The translations under genes were made by a program, and so were the position numbers. Below, one piece after another: positions 33,561 through 42,498 of a DNA stretch of 64,000 nucleotides; position 1 is the stretch's first letter; every line of letters begins with the position of its first letter. Source of the DNA: Bacillota bacterium (GTDB taxonomy: Bacteria > Bacillota > UBA5301 > Bu52); contig JADBKO010000004.1 in the NCBI GenBank assembly GCA_014896355.1, positions 1-64,000 on the forward strand. Reading direction: 5' to 3'. Under the pieces are notes generated by a model that saw only the letters and a list, made by a program, of their open reading frames with translations, was not told the origin of the DNA and searched no databases.

Positions 33561-34851
33561 TGCGCGCCTCCTCGCTCTTGGCGCGGACGTTGTCGGCGAA
33601 GCGGGACTTGATGACCAGTTGTGCCAATTCCTTGTTATTTTTGGTATGCATCAGGCGGTCCAGGAGCAACTCGGTCGTTTCCGCCACGCCCAAAGATCCC
33701 AGGACTTTGCGCAGGATCCACATCATATCCAGTTCTTCGCTGGTCAACAGGAGCTCTTCCTTGCGGGTGCCGGACCGGTAGATGTCCACGGCCGGGAAGA
33801 TACGGCGCTCAGCCAGTTTGCGGTCCAGATGGATCTCCGAGTTTCCTGTTCCCTTGAACTCCTCGAAGATCACTTCGTCCATGCGGCTGCCAGTCTCCAC
33901 CAGGGCCGTGGCCAGGATGGTGAGGCTGCCGCCCTCCTCCAGGTTGCGGGCGGCGCCGAAAAAGCGCTTGGGACGGTAAAGGGCCGTGGGATCCACGCCT
34001 CCGGAAAGGGTGCGACCGCTGGGGGGAACCACCAGGTTGTGGGCCCGGGCCAGGCGAGTAATACTGTCTAGGAGGATGACGACGTCGTGGCCGTGTTCCA
34101 CCAGTCGCTTCGCCCGCTCCAGGACCATATCCGCCACTTTCACATGGTTCTCCGCCGGTTGGTCAAACGTGGAGCTCACCACGTCGCCCTGAACGGAGCG
34201 CTCCATGTCGGTGACTTCTTCGGGGCGTTCATCGATCAGCAGCACGATCAAATAGAGCTCGGGATGGTTGATGGTCAAGGCGTTGGCGATCCGCTTCAGG
34301 AGGGTGGTCTTGCCTGCTTTGGGCGGCGAAACGATGAGGGCCCGTTGTCCCTTCCCCAAGGGAGCGATGATATCCACCAGCCGCATGGCGATGTCTCGGG
34401 AGCCTTCGGTCTCGAGATGCAGACGCTCGTTCGGATAGACCGGCGTCAGATTATCGAAATGCGGCCGCAGTCTCGCCCTTTCGGGATCCTCGAAATTCAC
34501 CGCCATGACCCGCAGCAGGGCGGAATAGCGTTCGCCCTCCTTGGGCGGCCTCACCTGGCCCAACACCAAATCGCCGTCCCGCAAGTCAAAGCGGCGGATC
34601 TGCGAGGGCGAGACATAGATGTCGCCTGGCGCCGGTAACAGGCCATGGGACCGCAGAAACCCGTATCCATCGGGCAAAGTCTCGAGAATTCCCTGGGAGA
34701 ACTCCAATCCTTGTTTTTCCGTCTCGTTCTTGAGGATGGCGATGATGAGGTCATCCTTACGCAGTTTACTCTGGCCGACCACGCCGCTGTCACGGGCAAT
34801 CTCCCGCAGTTCCGTGAGGTTCTTGCTTTGCAGGTCAGCGATGGTAAGCAA
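33547..34851 (-). CDS. rho: Transcription termination factor Rho
   Basis: 434 aa hexameric RNA helicase. N-terminal Rho_N helix bundle ('[20 protein letters not shown]'), cold-shock RNA-binding domain ('[25 protein letters not shown]'), and ATPase domain with Walker A '[15 protein letters not shown]', '[13 protein letters not shown]', the Q-loop '[29 protein letters not shown]' and R-loop '[20 protein letters not shown]'. Full length. Rho and L31 are usually adjacent; here two genes intervene. Presence of Rho fits the many U-less hairpins in the window. Confidence 0.97.
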   Translation of the reverse strand: MLTIADLQSKNLTELREIARDSGVVGQSKLRKDDLIIAILKNETEKQGLEFSQGILETLPDGYGFLRSHGLLPAPGDIYVSPSQIRRFDLRDGDLVLGQVRPPKEGERYSALLRVMAVNFEDPERARLRPHFDNLTPVYPNERLHLETEGSRDIAMRLVDIIAPLGKGQRALIVSPPKAGKTTLLKRIANALTINHPELYLIVLLIDERPEEVTDMERSVQGDVVSSTFDQPAENHVKVADMVLERAKRLVEHGHDVVILLDSITRLARAHNLVVPPSGRTLSGGVDPTALYRPKRFFGAARNLEEGGSLTILATALVETGSRMDEVIFEEFKGTGNSEIHLDRKLAERRIFPAVDIYRSGTRKEELLLTSEELDMMWILRKVLGSLGVAETTELLLDRLMHTKNNKELAQLVIKSRFADNVRAKSEEARNGYA

Positions 34852-35289
34852 CCCGTATCCCTCTTTTCAAAGTGCCTCCACTCCGCCCGCAGCACGTCCC
34901 TGTCCGTTCCCTCGAGCGGATTGCTTCCTCTCCAATAGGAGATGCATTATGGACAACATGCGGAGGACCAACAAAGGTTGGATTCCGAGAGCCTGGCCGC
35001 CCGGCATGCGAAAGCCCGACACGGATACCCGGCCGTTCCAAAAGCCGACGGCGTTTCAACAGGCAGACTTATTCCACCGGCAGAATATAGGTCGCGCAGT
35101 AGCTGGATAAACGAGAGGTCGAACGATCCCCCAGTAAATCACTATGGGAACAAGGCGGCCAGTTTCTGGCCAACGAAGAGGCCGCTTAAATGATTCGCCG
35201 GGGCGCGGCGAATTCCTCCATCCCGGCACATTTTTCGCAGCCTGAGAGCGAAATATACGCCCGCAGGCCCTCACACACATCCGGCAGGA
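34852..35289 (-). other. 438-bp gene-free region, probable rho leader
   Basis: Between the pyrG stop and the rho start. No ORF has a ribosome-binding site and recognisable protein. Visible: a hairpin built on GGCCAG-AAA-CTGGCC nested between GCGGCC and GGCCGC near 35155-35190; a GATTCGCC/GGCGAATT hairpin near 35193-35215; and a weak promoter TTGTTG-N17-CATAAT (34974-34946). It is less GC-rich than its flanks. A long leader may reflect Rho autoregulation (inference). Confidence 0.5.
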
Positions 35290-36936
35290 TCACGCCTGCT
35301 CCGTTTTTCCCTGTCCGGATCCGCGCCGGGCCTGATGGGCCAGGGCGGCAGCCACGAAATCCCGGAACAGAGGATGCGGCAGGTTGGGTCGTGACTTGAA
35401 TTCCGGGTGGAACTGCGAAGCCACAAACCAGGGATGATCTGCAAGTTCGATGAGCTCCACCAGACGCCGGTCAGGAGAAGTTCCTCCGATGACCAGGCCC
35501 TTGTCCACCAGCTGGGCGCGGTACTCATTGTTCAGCTCAAAGCGGTGCCGGTGTCGCTCTTCGACGAGATCCTGCCCATAGGCTGCCCGGGCTTTTGTCC
35601 CAGGCGTCAGAACACAGGGGTACAGGCCCAGCCGCATGGTTCCGCCCAGGTCCTCGATGCTGCGCTGCTCGGGCAGGAGGTCGATGACCGGGTAAGGCGT
35701 GGCCGGGTCGAATTCGGAGCTGTTCGCTTCCTTCCAACCGCACACATGCCGGGCGAACTCGATGACGGCGCACTGCATGCCCAGGCAAAGGCCCAGGTAA
35801 GGGATCTTTTCTTCGCGGGCAATCTGGATGGCGCGGATTTTGCCTTCGATGCCGCGGTTTCCGAAGCCCCCCGGGACCAGAATGCCGTCCACGTTCGCAA
35901 AGAGGGCCTCCTGTTCCTCCGGGGTGCGGGATTCCAGCTCCTCGGAATTGACCCAGACGATGTCTAGCCGGGCGTTGTTGGCGATGCCCGCGTGGCGCAG
36001 GGCCTCCACCACGCTCATGTAGGCGTCGTGCAGCGCCACATACTTCCCCACCACAGCGATACGGACGCTGGTCCGGGGGTGTTTGAGGCGTTCTACCATC
36101 TGCCGCCACTCAGTGAGATCCCGCTTGCCAGCCGGCAGGCCCAGCTTTTGGATGACGATGTCATCCAGCCCTTCGTCGGCCAGGATGATGGGAACCTCGT
36201 AGATGCTTTCCGCGTCCACGTTCGGGATGACCGCCGCCGGGTCGACATTGCAGAACAACGCGATCTTGGCCTTGATGTCGTCGTTCAGAGGCTTCTCCGA
36301 GCGGCAGACGATGATGTCCGGCTGGATACCGATACTGCGCAATTCTTTGACGCTGTGCTGGGTAGGCTTGGTCTTCAGCTCTCCAGCCGCCTTGATGTAA
36401 GGAACCAGGGTGACGTGGATGTAGAGGACCGCGTCGCGGCCCACATCGGTGCGGAACTGCCGGATAGCCTCCAGAAACGGTAGACTCTCGATATCCCCTA
36501 CGGTGCCGCCCACTTCCACGATGATGACCTGGGGATTCTCGGCTTCCGCCAGCCGGCGGATCTGGCTCTTGATCTCATTGGTGACGTGAGGGATCACCTG
36601 TACCGTGCCACCGAGGAACTCGCCGCGCCGTTCTTTCGTGATGATCTGCCAAAAGATCTTACCGGCAGTGACGTTGTTCAGTTTGCTCAGGTGGACACCG
36701 GTGAAACGTTCGTAATGGCCCAGATCCAAATCGGTTTCCGCCCCATCGTCGGTGACGAAAACCTCCCCGTGCTGATACGGACTCATGGTGCCCGGGTCTA
36801 CATTAATATAGGGGTCGAACTTGAGAATGCTTACGGAAATGCCGCGGCTTTTCAAGAGCCGGCCCAGCGACGCGGCAGTGATCCCTTTTCCCAGGGAGGA
36901 TACCACACCGCCGGTGACAAAGATGTATTTGGTCAA
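35290..36936 (-). CDS. pyrG: CTP synthase
   Basis: 548 aa. Converts UTP to CTP using glutamine. TTG 36936 ('[24 protein letters not shown]') with AGGAAGGGG upstream; an ORF extension to 36963 is ignored. The synthetase domain has '[21 protein letters not shown]' and '[14 protein letters not shown]'. The glutamine amidotransferase domain has catalytic Cys in '[16 protein letters not shown]' and '[11 protein letters not shown]'. The leader is only ~30 nt, so the reiterative-transcription attenuation of B. subtilis pyrG seems absent. Confidence 0.97.
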   Translation of the reverse strand: MTKYIFVTGGVVSSLGKGITAASLGRLLKSRGISVSILKFDPYINVDPGTMSPYQHGEVFVTDDGAETDLDLGHYERFTGVHLSKLNNVTAGKIFWQIITKERRGEFLGGTVQVIPHVTNEIKSQIRRLAEAENPQVIIVEVGGTVGDIESLPFLEAIRQFRTDVGRDAVLYIHVTLVPYIKAAGELKTKPTQHSVKELRSIGIQPDIIVCRSEKPLNDDIKAKIALFCNVDPAAVIPNVDAESIYEVPIILADEGLDDIVIQKLGLPAGKRDLTEWRQMVERLKHPRTSVRIAVVGKYVALHDAYMSVVEALRHAGIANNARLDIVWVNSEELESRTPEEQEALFANVDGILVPGGFGNRGIEGKIRAIQIAREEKIPYLGLCLGMQCAVIEFARHVCGWKEANSSEFDPATPYPVIDLLPEQRSIEDLGGTMRLGLYPCVLTPGTKARAAYGQDLVEERHRHRFELNNEYRAQLVDKGLVIGGTSPDRRLVELIELADHPWFVASQFHPEFKSRPNLPHPLFRDFVAAALAHQARRGSGQGKTEQA

Positions 36937-36971
36937 CAGCCGTCGCCCCTTCCTGGTCGCCACGGCGTTCC

Positions 36972-37001
36972 ATTATACCACACAGACAGACGGGGAGCCA
37001 A
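36972..37001 (-). promoter_or_regulatory. Promoter of pyrG
   Basis: TTGGCT (37001-36996), 18-bp spacer, TATAAT (36977-36972). The -35 lies within the left arm of a stable hairpin (36992-37023). Confidence 0.75.
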
Positions 37002-37023
37002 CCGTTTTTCCGGCTGGCTCCCC
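36992..37023 (-). terminator. GC-rich hairpin after the UgpC-like gene
   Basis: GGGGAGCCA/TGGCTCCCC extended by a G-U wobble and three more pairs, loop GAAAAA. Minus-strand transcript from the ABC ATPase gene would fold here, but GTCTGTC rather than a U-tract follows. It overlaps the pyrG -35. Confidence 0.55.
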
Positions 37024-37128
37024 GGAGGTTCTTGCCTAGCGGCCTGGAAAAAGCAACGACACGTGGCAGCCGGCCACAGGTCCGGCGCGCGTTGCGATGC
37101 GAACGCGGCTCCGTCCGACCCGTCCGGA

Positions 37129-38238
37129 TCAATAAATGGCCCGTTCTGTCTCGTGATCGAAGAAGTGCGCCCGCCGCAGGTCGAAATGCACCGGATGCTC
37201 CGCGCCGTCGGAGGCGGTGGTATGCGGATCCACACGGGCCACGAAGCTGGAGGACCCGATGGTCATGTAGAGGTAGGTCTCATTGCCCATGGGCTCCACC
37301 ACGTCCACGCTGGCCACGATGGTCTCCTCGGGCAGTGGCGGCTCGGGCATCATCTTGGCATCGTCGATATCCTCCGGCCGGATGCCCATGATGACTTCCT
37401 TGCCCAGGTACTTGCGCAGGTCCTTAAGGCTGGCAGCCTTCTCCCGCGGCAGCTTGAGGCGGAAGCCGCCGTTCTTCACGTAGATGTCCTCGCCTTCGCT
37501 CTCCAGGATCACATCGATGAAGTTCATGGCCGGGCTGCCGATGAAACCAGCCACGAAGACGTTGTCCGGATGCTCATAGATCTCCAGCGGCTTGCCCACC
37601 TGCTGAATGACGCCATCCTTCATGACCACAATCGGTCGCCCATGGTCATGGCCTCGGTCTGGTCGTGGGTCACGTAGATGGGTGGCATGCAGCCGGTTGT
37701 GCAGTTTGCTGATCTCGGACCTCATCTGTACGCGCAGCTTGGCGTCCAGGTTGGACAGCGGTTCGTCCATCAGAAAGACCTTGGGCTCGCGGACGATGGC
37801 GCGCCCCACGGCCACACGCTGGCGCTGCCCGCCGGAGAGTTCTTTGGGCTTACGGTTCAGAAGGTTCTCGATGCCCAGCATCTTGGCGGCCTGGCGGACC
37901 CGGCGCTCGATGTCGGCCTTGGGGAACTTGCGCAGCTTCAGCCCGAAAGCCATGTTGTCATATACGCTCATGTGAGGGTACAGGGCATAGTTTTGGAACA
38001 CCATGGCGATGTCGCGGTCCTTGGGCGGCACATCGTTGACCAGCGTATCCCCAATGTAGATGTTCCCTTCAGTGATCTCCTCCAGGCCGGCGACCATACG
38101 GAGGGTGGTGGATTTTCCGCAACCGGACGGCCCTACCAGGACCACGAACTCGCGGTCTTGAATCTCCAAGTTGGCATCCTTTACTGCGGTGACTTGGCCG
38201 AATTTCTTGCTGACATGCTCCAAAACCACTTTTGCCAT
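37129..38238 (-). CDS. UgpC/MsmX-type sugar ABC transporter ATPase with two compensating frameshifts
   Basis: 369 aa. N-terminal ABC domain: Walker A 'GPSGCGKSTTLRM', Q-loop 'MVFQNYALYPHMSV', signature 'LSGGQRQRVAVGRAIVR' and Walker B 'VFLMDEPLSNLD'. A MalK-type TOBE regulatory domain follows ('GIRPEDIDDAK', 'VVEPMGNETYLYM'). Between 'LHNRLHAT' and 'IVVMKDG' the protein reads 'HLRDPRPDRGHDHGRP', where the family has a T-I-Y-V-T-H-D-Q-T-E-A-M-T-M-G-D-R-like block. That block is intact in the next frame of the same DNA. Two indels ~47 bp apart thus destroy the switch (H-loop) histidine. This is either a real inactivation or two sequencing errors. The gene stands alone, like multitask ATPases such as MsmX, beside a LacI regulator. 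Confidence 0.85.
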   Translation of the reverse strand: MAKVVLEHVSKKFGQVTAVKDANLEIQDREFVVLVGPSGCGKSTTLRMVAGLEEITEGNIYIGDTLVNDVPPKDRDIAMVFQNYALYPHMSVYDNMAFGLKLRKFPKADIERRVRQAAKMLGIENLLNRKPKELSGGQRQRVAVGRAIVREPKVFLMDEPLSNLDAKLRVQMRSEISKLHNRLHATHLRDPRPDRGHDHGRPIVVMKDGVIQQVGKPLEIYEHPDNVFVAGFIGSPAMNFIDVILESEGEDIYVKNGGFRLKLPREKAASLKDLRKYLGKEVIMGIRPEDIDDAKMMPEPPLPEETIVASVDVVEPMGNETYLYMTIGSSSFVARVDPHTTASDGAEHPVHFDLRRAHFFDHETERAIY

Positions 38239-38267
38239 TGTGCGTCTCTCCTTTTCTGATAGTCTAT

Positions 38268-38273
38268 ATTATA
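38268..38273 (-). promoter_or_regulatory. -10 element upstream of the UgpC-like gene
   Basis: TATAAT 30 bp before the ATPase ATG, in an A/T-rich 55-bp interval after the LacI gene. No convincing -35 partner. Confidence 0.4.
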
Positions 38274-38293
38274 AGTAAGATTCCATTATTCCC

Positions 38294-39364
38294 TTATATC
38301 CACAGGGCGGAGCCGCAGGACTCCCGGATCACCAGACGGGCGGGCAACAGCACCTCCGCCGGCTGAGGTTCCCCGCTCAGCATGCGAACCAGACACTGTA
38401 CAGCCTTTTGCCCGATCTCGAACACCGGCAGCCGGAAGGTGGTCAAAGCCGGCGGCACATACGCCCCCAGAGGATCGTCCCCGAAACCCACCACCGCCAC
38501 GGCCTCCGGTACCCGCTGCCCGCCGACGGCCAAAGCCCGCATGGCCCCCAGGGCCATGGCGTCGTTGTAGGCCACCACGGCGTCTGGGCTCCAGCGGTCC
38601 GACCGGCGCCGGTGCAGGAGGCGGTCCATGACCTGAAATCCACTTTCCTCACTGCCATCGCCGCTGATGCGGCTGACCACAGCGCCCGGCACCCGGCTCA
38701 CGGCCTCCTGGACTCCTTCCCAGCGCTGTTCGGACCCCGGTCCCGGCCCGGCCAGGAATACCAAGCGGCGCCGGTTGAGGCTCAGCAGGTGCGATGCAGC
38801 CTGGTAACCGCTGGCACGGTGATCCACGCGGATGACCACGCCCCGCCCTGCGGCGCCGGGCTCTGGCGAGGTCTCTGGGCTCCGCTGCCAGGGCACCCCC
38901 CCTGCCGGTTCCCCCACGCTGACTACGGGCAAGCCTTCCTGCCAGGCTGCGGGCAGAAAATCTTCCGGCTCCGCCGGCGGGAAAAAAATGGCCCCTTCCA
39001 CCCCACGGTCCTTCAGGGCCAGAAGGGTCTCGCGCCCCGGAATCCTAGGTTGCGCAGGGACCAGCACCAGAGCATAACTGCTTTCCCAGGCGGCACGGCC
39101 CACGCCGCCCAGAATAGCACTCCATAAATGCGCCGCCTGGCCCAATTCGTTGCCCGGGCTGGCCACCACGGCCATGGTTCTCGCCGCCTTGCCTGCCAGC
39201 ACCCGCGCCCAAGTGCTGGGCCGGTAGCCGAGCTGATGCACCGCCTGCAGCACCCGTTCCCGGGTAGCCGGTGTGATCAGGGCCGAGTTGTTCAGAACGT
39301 AGGACACTGTGGCCGTGGATACTCCGGCCAGCCGGGCCACGTCCTTGATGGTGGCGCGTTTCAT
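38294..39364 (-). CDS. LacI-family transcriptional regulator
   Basis: 356 aa. N-terminal HTH and hinge 'TIKDVARLAGVSTATVSYVLNNSALITPATRERVLQAVHQLGYRPSTWAR', then a periplasmic-binding-protein-like sensor with 'VVAYNDAMALGAMRAL' and 'VAVVGFGDDPLGAYVPPALTTFRLP'. The ligand is probably a sugar. It likely controls a carbohydrate uptake system that includes the downstream ATPase. A TTTAA-N4-TTAAA palindrome sits just upstream of its start, an autoregulatory candidate. No cognate permease genes are in the window. Confidence 0.93.
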   Translation of the reverse strand: MKRATIKDVARLAGVSTATVSYVLNNSALITPATRERVLQAVHQLGYRPSTWARVLAGKAARTMAVVASPGNELGQAAHLWSAILGGVGRAAWESSYALVLVPAQPRIPGRETLLALKDRGVEGAIFFPPAEPEDFLPAAWQEGLPVVSVGEPAGGVPWQRSPETSPEPGAAGRGVVIRVDHRASGYQAASHLLSLNRRRLVFLAGPGPGSEQRWEGVQEAVSRVPGAVVSRISGDGSEESGFQVMDRLLHRRRSDRWSPDAVVAYNDAMALGAMRALAVGGQRVPEAVAVVGFGDDPLGAYVPPALTTFRLPVFEIGQKAVQCLVRMLSGEPQPAEVLLPARLVIRESCGSALWI

Positions 39365-39379
39365 GCCGTGCTCCAGGGG

Positions 39380-39393
39380 TTTAACCGCTTAAA
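39380..39393. promoter_or_regulatory. LacI-type operator candidate upstream of the regulator
   Basis: TTTAACCGCTTAAA, a 14-bp palindrome with a central CG and one mismatched pair, the symmetry typical of LacI-family sites, 16 bp before the regulator ATG. Confidence 0.55.
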
Positions 39394-39462
39394 TTTCATT
39401 GCCAAAAAACGCGGGCTCATCACCCGTTTTCCTTATTGCTTAATGAACTTCGGCGTGACCGT

Positions 39463-39975
39463 CTAATTTCCTGCTGGTGGGCGGATAGAAATTTTGCCTG
39501 TTGAGGAAATGGAAAAAGTCGCAGAACCGTGGGGCTGCAGAGGCGCCACCTTCACTTCCAGCCGATGCCGAGTGGCGGCATCTTGCCCTCCGAACGACAA
39601 GAGATATTCCAGGGTCATGCGGCCGCCGTTTTCCCCCATGTCCACCTGCACCAGCGTTGGCGCCACAGTCAGAGCCAGTTCCCCTTCCGGAGTCCGGAAG
39701 CGCGTGGTGCTGGACTGGCCGGACTGGAACTCTTGCCGCCACGAATACCGCCCGGTGCGGATCAGAACCACCCGCCCTGCCTGCAACCGTAACGTGGTGA
39801 CGGTCCCGTCCAGGCCGGTGACTGGGCTCTCGGCGTATTGAAGGTAGATCTTGTCGCCACATTGGTACAATTTGCCGCGGGTAAGAAGCTGCAGGGTCTC
39901 CGGCTTCTGCCCCGCCGCCCAGCCGTTCAGAGCGATGCTGGAACTGGTAATATCAATAAGAACGTCTCTTTGCAC
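39463..39975 (-). CDS. DUF1934 (YwiB-like) beta-barrel protein
   Basis: 170 aa, all-beta, calycin-like. 'LLTRGKLYQCGDKIYLQYAESPVTGLDGTVTTLRL' and 'VVLIRTGRYSWRQEFQSGQSSTTRFRTPEGEL' match the DUF1934 pattern. The function is unknown. GTG start with a weak ribosome-binding site. No signal peptide. Bacillus ywiB lies by argS; here the gene stands between a LacI regulator and an exported protein, so context gives no hint. Confidence 0.8.
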   Translation of the reverse strand: MQRDVLIDITSSSIALNGWAAGQKPETLQLLTRGKLYQCGDKIYLQYAESPVTGLDGTVTTLRLQAGRVVLIRTGRYSWRQEFQSGQSSTTRFRTPEGELALTVAPTLVQVDMGENGGRMTLEYLLSFGGQDAATRHRLEVKVAPLQPHGSATFSISSTGKISIRPPAGN

Positions 39976-40095
39976 GTTGGGTCCCGTCGCACGGATGCAC
40001 TTCTTGCTCCGGCGGGTTTCGCCTCCTGCTGCGGCCGGGCTCTTTCGGGGTGCGCGTTCTCCGGCCCTCCCCCGAATCCGCCCTGTGACCCTGGA

Positions 40096-40130
40096 TTGCC
40101 GCCGGCCGGAACGCCGCCGGCCGGCGGCAA
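40096..40130 (-). terminator. Perfect 14-bp GC hairpin after the exported beta-rich gene
   Basis: TTGCCGCCGGCCGG/CCGGCCGGCGGCAA with a 7-nt loop, 6 nt after the stop codon at 40137. Very stable, but TCCAGGG follows instead of a U-tract. Probably a U-less terminator or 3'-end stabiliser. Confidence 0.6.
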
Positions 40131-40136
40131 CCGACC

Positions 40137-40808
40137 CTAGAAGCTGGTCTGCAGGCCCGCTCCCACAATGGGATACTGCAGGTTCGCGAGGCCCGCATCC
40201 ACCCAGAGATTGCGGGTGAGATCCAAGCGCACGCCGGCGTTGAGCATGTCACGGTCCAGGTCCACCATGATCACGGTCCGGGGCGTCCAGCTGGCCCGGG
40301 TGCTGAAGGTCACCGGATTCAGGAGATAGCTGAACCCGGCAAAAAGCCCCTGATCCTGGCCTGCCCGTAGTCCGAGGTGGAGCCGGCCGTTGATTTGCGG
40401 GATGGCCTTGCTGACCACAAGATACAGATCTCCGCCGCGGTCAAGCCAGACGTCTCCCCCCAAGGCCAACGCCGGCTGGCTGCGGGTCTCGGCAAGCAGG
40501 CGGACTTTGGCACCCACCACCGCTGTCTCCCGATCCGCATAATTGGACAGCAGCGCGGCGGCATTCAGCTCCAGGCCAGGGACCATGCCCAAATTGAAGC
40601 TGAGCGTGCTTTCCCGCCCAACCAGATGGTAGGCCAGGCGCAGCCCACCCGGGCTCGTCACATCGGCGCTAGGCGCCATGAACAGCCCCGTGGAACCCAG
40701 GGTGGTCGTGTTGGCCCGGGCAGTCTGTCCTGCGGCGAACATACCTCCGAAAACCAACAGAACGGCCAATGCGACCGCCACCGGTTTTGAGCGCCAGCTC
40801 TTTCTCAT
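40137..40808 (-). CDS. Exported beta-rich protein, YjbH/outer-membrane barrel-like
   Basis: 223 aa. Clear signal peptide ('KPVAVALAVLLVFGGMFAAGQTARA', AxA cleavage near residue 32). The mature part has alternating beta strands ('GGLRLAYHLVGRESTLSFNLGMVPGLELNAAALL', 'QPALALGGDVWLDRGGDLYLVVSK', 'GLFAGFSYLLNPVTFSTRASW') and ends in phenylalanine ('VGAGLQTSF'), features of outer-membrane beta-barrels. 'TGLFMAPSADV' resembles the start of YjbH-domain proteins. In a monoderm it would be secreted or spore-associated. ATG with GAGAGGAG upstream and TATAAT at 40863-40858. Function unknown. Confidence 0.6.
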   Translation of the reverse strand: MRKSWRSKPVAVALAVLLVFGGMFAAGQTARANTTTLGSTGLFMAPSADVTSPGGLRLAYHLVGRESTLSFNLGMVPGLELNAAALLSNYADRETAVVGAKVRLLAETRSQPALALGGDVWLDRGGDLYLVVSKAIPQINGRLHLGLRAGQDQGLFAGFSYLLNPVTFSTRASWTPRTVIMVDLDRDMLNAGVRLDLTRNLWVDAGLANLQYPIVGAGLQTSF

Positions 40809-40857
40809 GCTCCTCTCACACCCCTACACGGTTTTACCGGAAACGTACCCCTTGGCC

Positions 40858-40863
40858 ATTATA
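40858..40863 (-). promoter_or_regulatory. -10 element of the exported beta-rich gene
   Basis: TATAAT ~50 bp before the ATG at 40808. A TTCTCC hexamer lies 18 bp upstream, a poor -35. The remaining ~120 bp to speB show nothing else. Confidence 0.45.
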
Positions 40864-40987
40864 GCATAGCCACCCGCGCCGGGAGAAATGTGGCTGGGGT
40901 GGCAAATAGTGGGGGCAAGGAGTAGCCTGTTTCCTCCCGGCCCACCGGTGCCCGGCCGCAGGAAGCAACGCCATGCAGGGCTCCCGT

Positions 40988-41950
40988 TTACTCCGCCAGG
41001 CCGGCTGCGGCGGAAGCAACGGGATTGCCCATGAAGATCAGGAGCTCGCGGATGATTTTGGCTGCCAAAATGGCCGTGCGGCCGCTGGGATCATCCTCCG
41101 GGCTGACCTCCACCAGATCCGCCCCCACCAGATCCAGCTGGCCTAGCATGGCCACGGCGGCCAACGCTTCCCGCGCGGAGCATCCGCCGGGTTCCGGCGT
41201 GCCAGTGCCCGGAGCATACGCCGGATCCACCACGTCGATATCGAACGTCAGATACACGGGGCGCCCCTTCAGGGACGGCAGCGCCTCCCGCATGGGATCC
41301 AGTATCTCCAGCGGGAAGAGATGGGTACGCTGGCGGGCGTATTCCACCTCTTCGGCCACGCCGGAACGGATCCCGAACTGATACACCTCTATCCGGTCGT
41401 CGATCTCACAGATGCGCCGTAGGACGGTGGCATGGGAAAGCCGCTCGCCGAAAAACGAATCACGCAAATCCGCATGGGCGTCCAGGTGCACCACTGCTAA
41501 ATCCCCGCCATATCGGGACACTACCGCCTGCAGGGCCGGGTACGAAACCAGATGCTCCCCGCCAAGCAACAGGGGCCTCTTGCCGTCCTGCACCACGGTT
41601 CTCATGGCGTGTTCAATGACCTGGAGACTGCCTTCCACATTGCCCAAGGGCAGGATCAGATCGCCGATATCCACATAGGACTTGCGGTCCAGGGAACGCC
41701 CAACGGCTAGGCTGTACTCCTCCAGGCCATCGGCCACCTCCCGGATCTTGCGGGGGCCGAAGCGGGTTCCTGGCCGGAAGCTGGTGGTCCAATCCATGGG
41801 GGCGCCCAGGATCACCACGCGGGCGTCGGCGTAACTGGCATCACTGGAAAAAAAACCGCCGGGATGGGCAAACAAACCGGACAGATAGGAGGGCATTTGA
41901 GGCTGCCACACGGCTGAGACGATCCTTCTTTCCTCGTACAGGCCGTTCAT
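40988..41950 (-). CDS. speB: Agmatinase (ureohydrolase family)
   Basis: 320 aa. Hydrolyses agmatine to putrescine and urea. Manganese ligands are visible in 'LLLGGEHLVSYPAL', 'VVHLDAHADLRDSF' and 'LTFDIDVVDPAYAPGTGTPEPGG'. ATG 41950 with AGGA upstream; the longer ORF to 42286 overlaps pdaD. 80 bp downstream of pdaD, separated by a strong GC hairpin. The pair converts arginine to putrescine. No spermidine synthase or urease is nearby. Confidence 0.93.
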   Translation of the reverse strand: MNGLYEERRIVSAVWQPQMPSYLSGLFAHPGGFFSSDASYADARVVILGAPMDWTTSFRPGTRFGPRKIREVADGLEEYSLAVGRSLDRKSYVDIGDLILPLGNVEGSLQVIEHAMRTVVQDGKRPLLLGGEHLVSYPALQAVVSRYGGDLAVVHLDAHADLRDSFFGERLSHATVLRRICEIDDRIEVYQFGIRSGVAEEVEYARQRTHLFPLEILDPMREALPSLKGRPVYLTFDIDVVDPAYAPGTGTPEPGGCSAREALAAVAMLGQLDLVGADLVEVSPEDDPSGRTAILAAKIIRELLIFMGNPVASAAAGLAE

Positions 41951-41982
41951 TATCCGGTCCTGCTGCGTGTTTTCCGGCCAAA

Positions 41983-42017
41983 GGCGCCGGTGGCCCGCCT
42001 GGGCCCGCGCCGGCGCC
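41983..42017 (-). other. GC hairpin between pdaD and speB
   Basis: Outer stem GGCGCCGG/CCGGCGCC and an inner GGCCC/GGGCC stem with small internal loops. It starts 14 nt past the pdaD stop and is followed by TTTGGCC. It may attenuate speB expression or protect the 3' end of the pdaD message. Confidence 0.65.
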
Positions 42018-42030
42018 TGGCGCTCGAATA

Positions 42031-42498
42031 CTACCGATACCAGAGGCTGACACAGGCGAAGGCACACGCCGCCTGCCCCTCGGGCACCACAATACTGCTC
42101 CCCCGCACCAGGATCTCCACGGGTTCGATGCCCCTCTGACGGAATCCGGCCCGCACCATCTCCGTCACCGTAGCTTCCGCCTGTTCGCGGGAACAATATC
42201 CAGAATACTCCATGATCACACCGTAGCTGTCCTTGGTCCGGCCGATGGCTACCGCCGCCCCAATTTCCTGCCCTGCTTTGTCGCATACCAGCGACGCGTA
42301 GGCCGTTGGAACCAAAGAACCTGGAGGGATCACCAGGCCCTGGTCTTGCTCACAGTGGGGCGGCAGGATAGAACTGACCCGGACCAGGTTGAGGTTGCCG
42401 ACGCCACTGGCCAGCAGTGCGTTATCGAACGCATTCAAAGGTGTGGGTCCGGCAGCGGCCCCCGAGCCGATCTTGAACACATTTGGGGTTGGCAACAT
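42031..42498 (-). CDS. pdaD: Pyruvoyl-dependent arginine decarboxylase
   Basis: 155 aa. Converts arginine to agmatine and CO2. The proenzyme self-cleaves at a serine pair to make a pyruvoyl group; the expected 'VRVSSILPP' is present with Ser42-Ser43. Other family motifs: 'LVPTAYASL', 'GAAVAIGRTKDSYGVIMEYSGYCS' and the C-terminal 'GCAFACVSLWYR'-like end. ATG with GGAGG-like site upstream and its own promoter (42547-42575). First of the pdaD-speB putrescine unit. This type is common in archaea, chlamydiae and some Bacillota. Confidence 0.93.
   Translation of the reverse strand: MLPTPNVFKIGSGAAAGPTPLNAFDNALLASGVGNLNLVRVSSILPPHCEQDQGLVIPPGSLVPTAYASLVCDKAGQEIGAAVAIGRTKDSYGVIMEYSGYCSREQAEATVTEMVRAGFRQRGIEPVEILVRGSSIVVPEGQAACAFACVSLWYR

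Noticed and set aside
36937-36977. pyrG attenuation by reiterative transcription
   Set aside because: The leader is only ~30 nt and has neither a GGGC start nor a leader terminator after the promoter.
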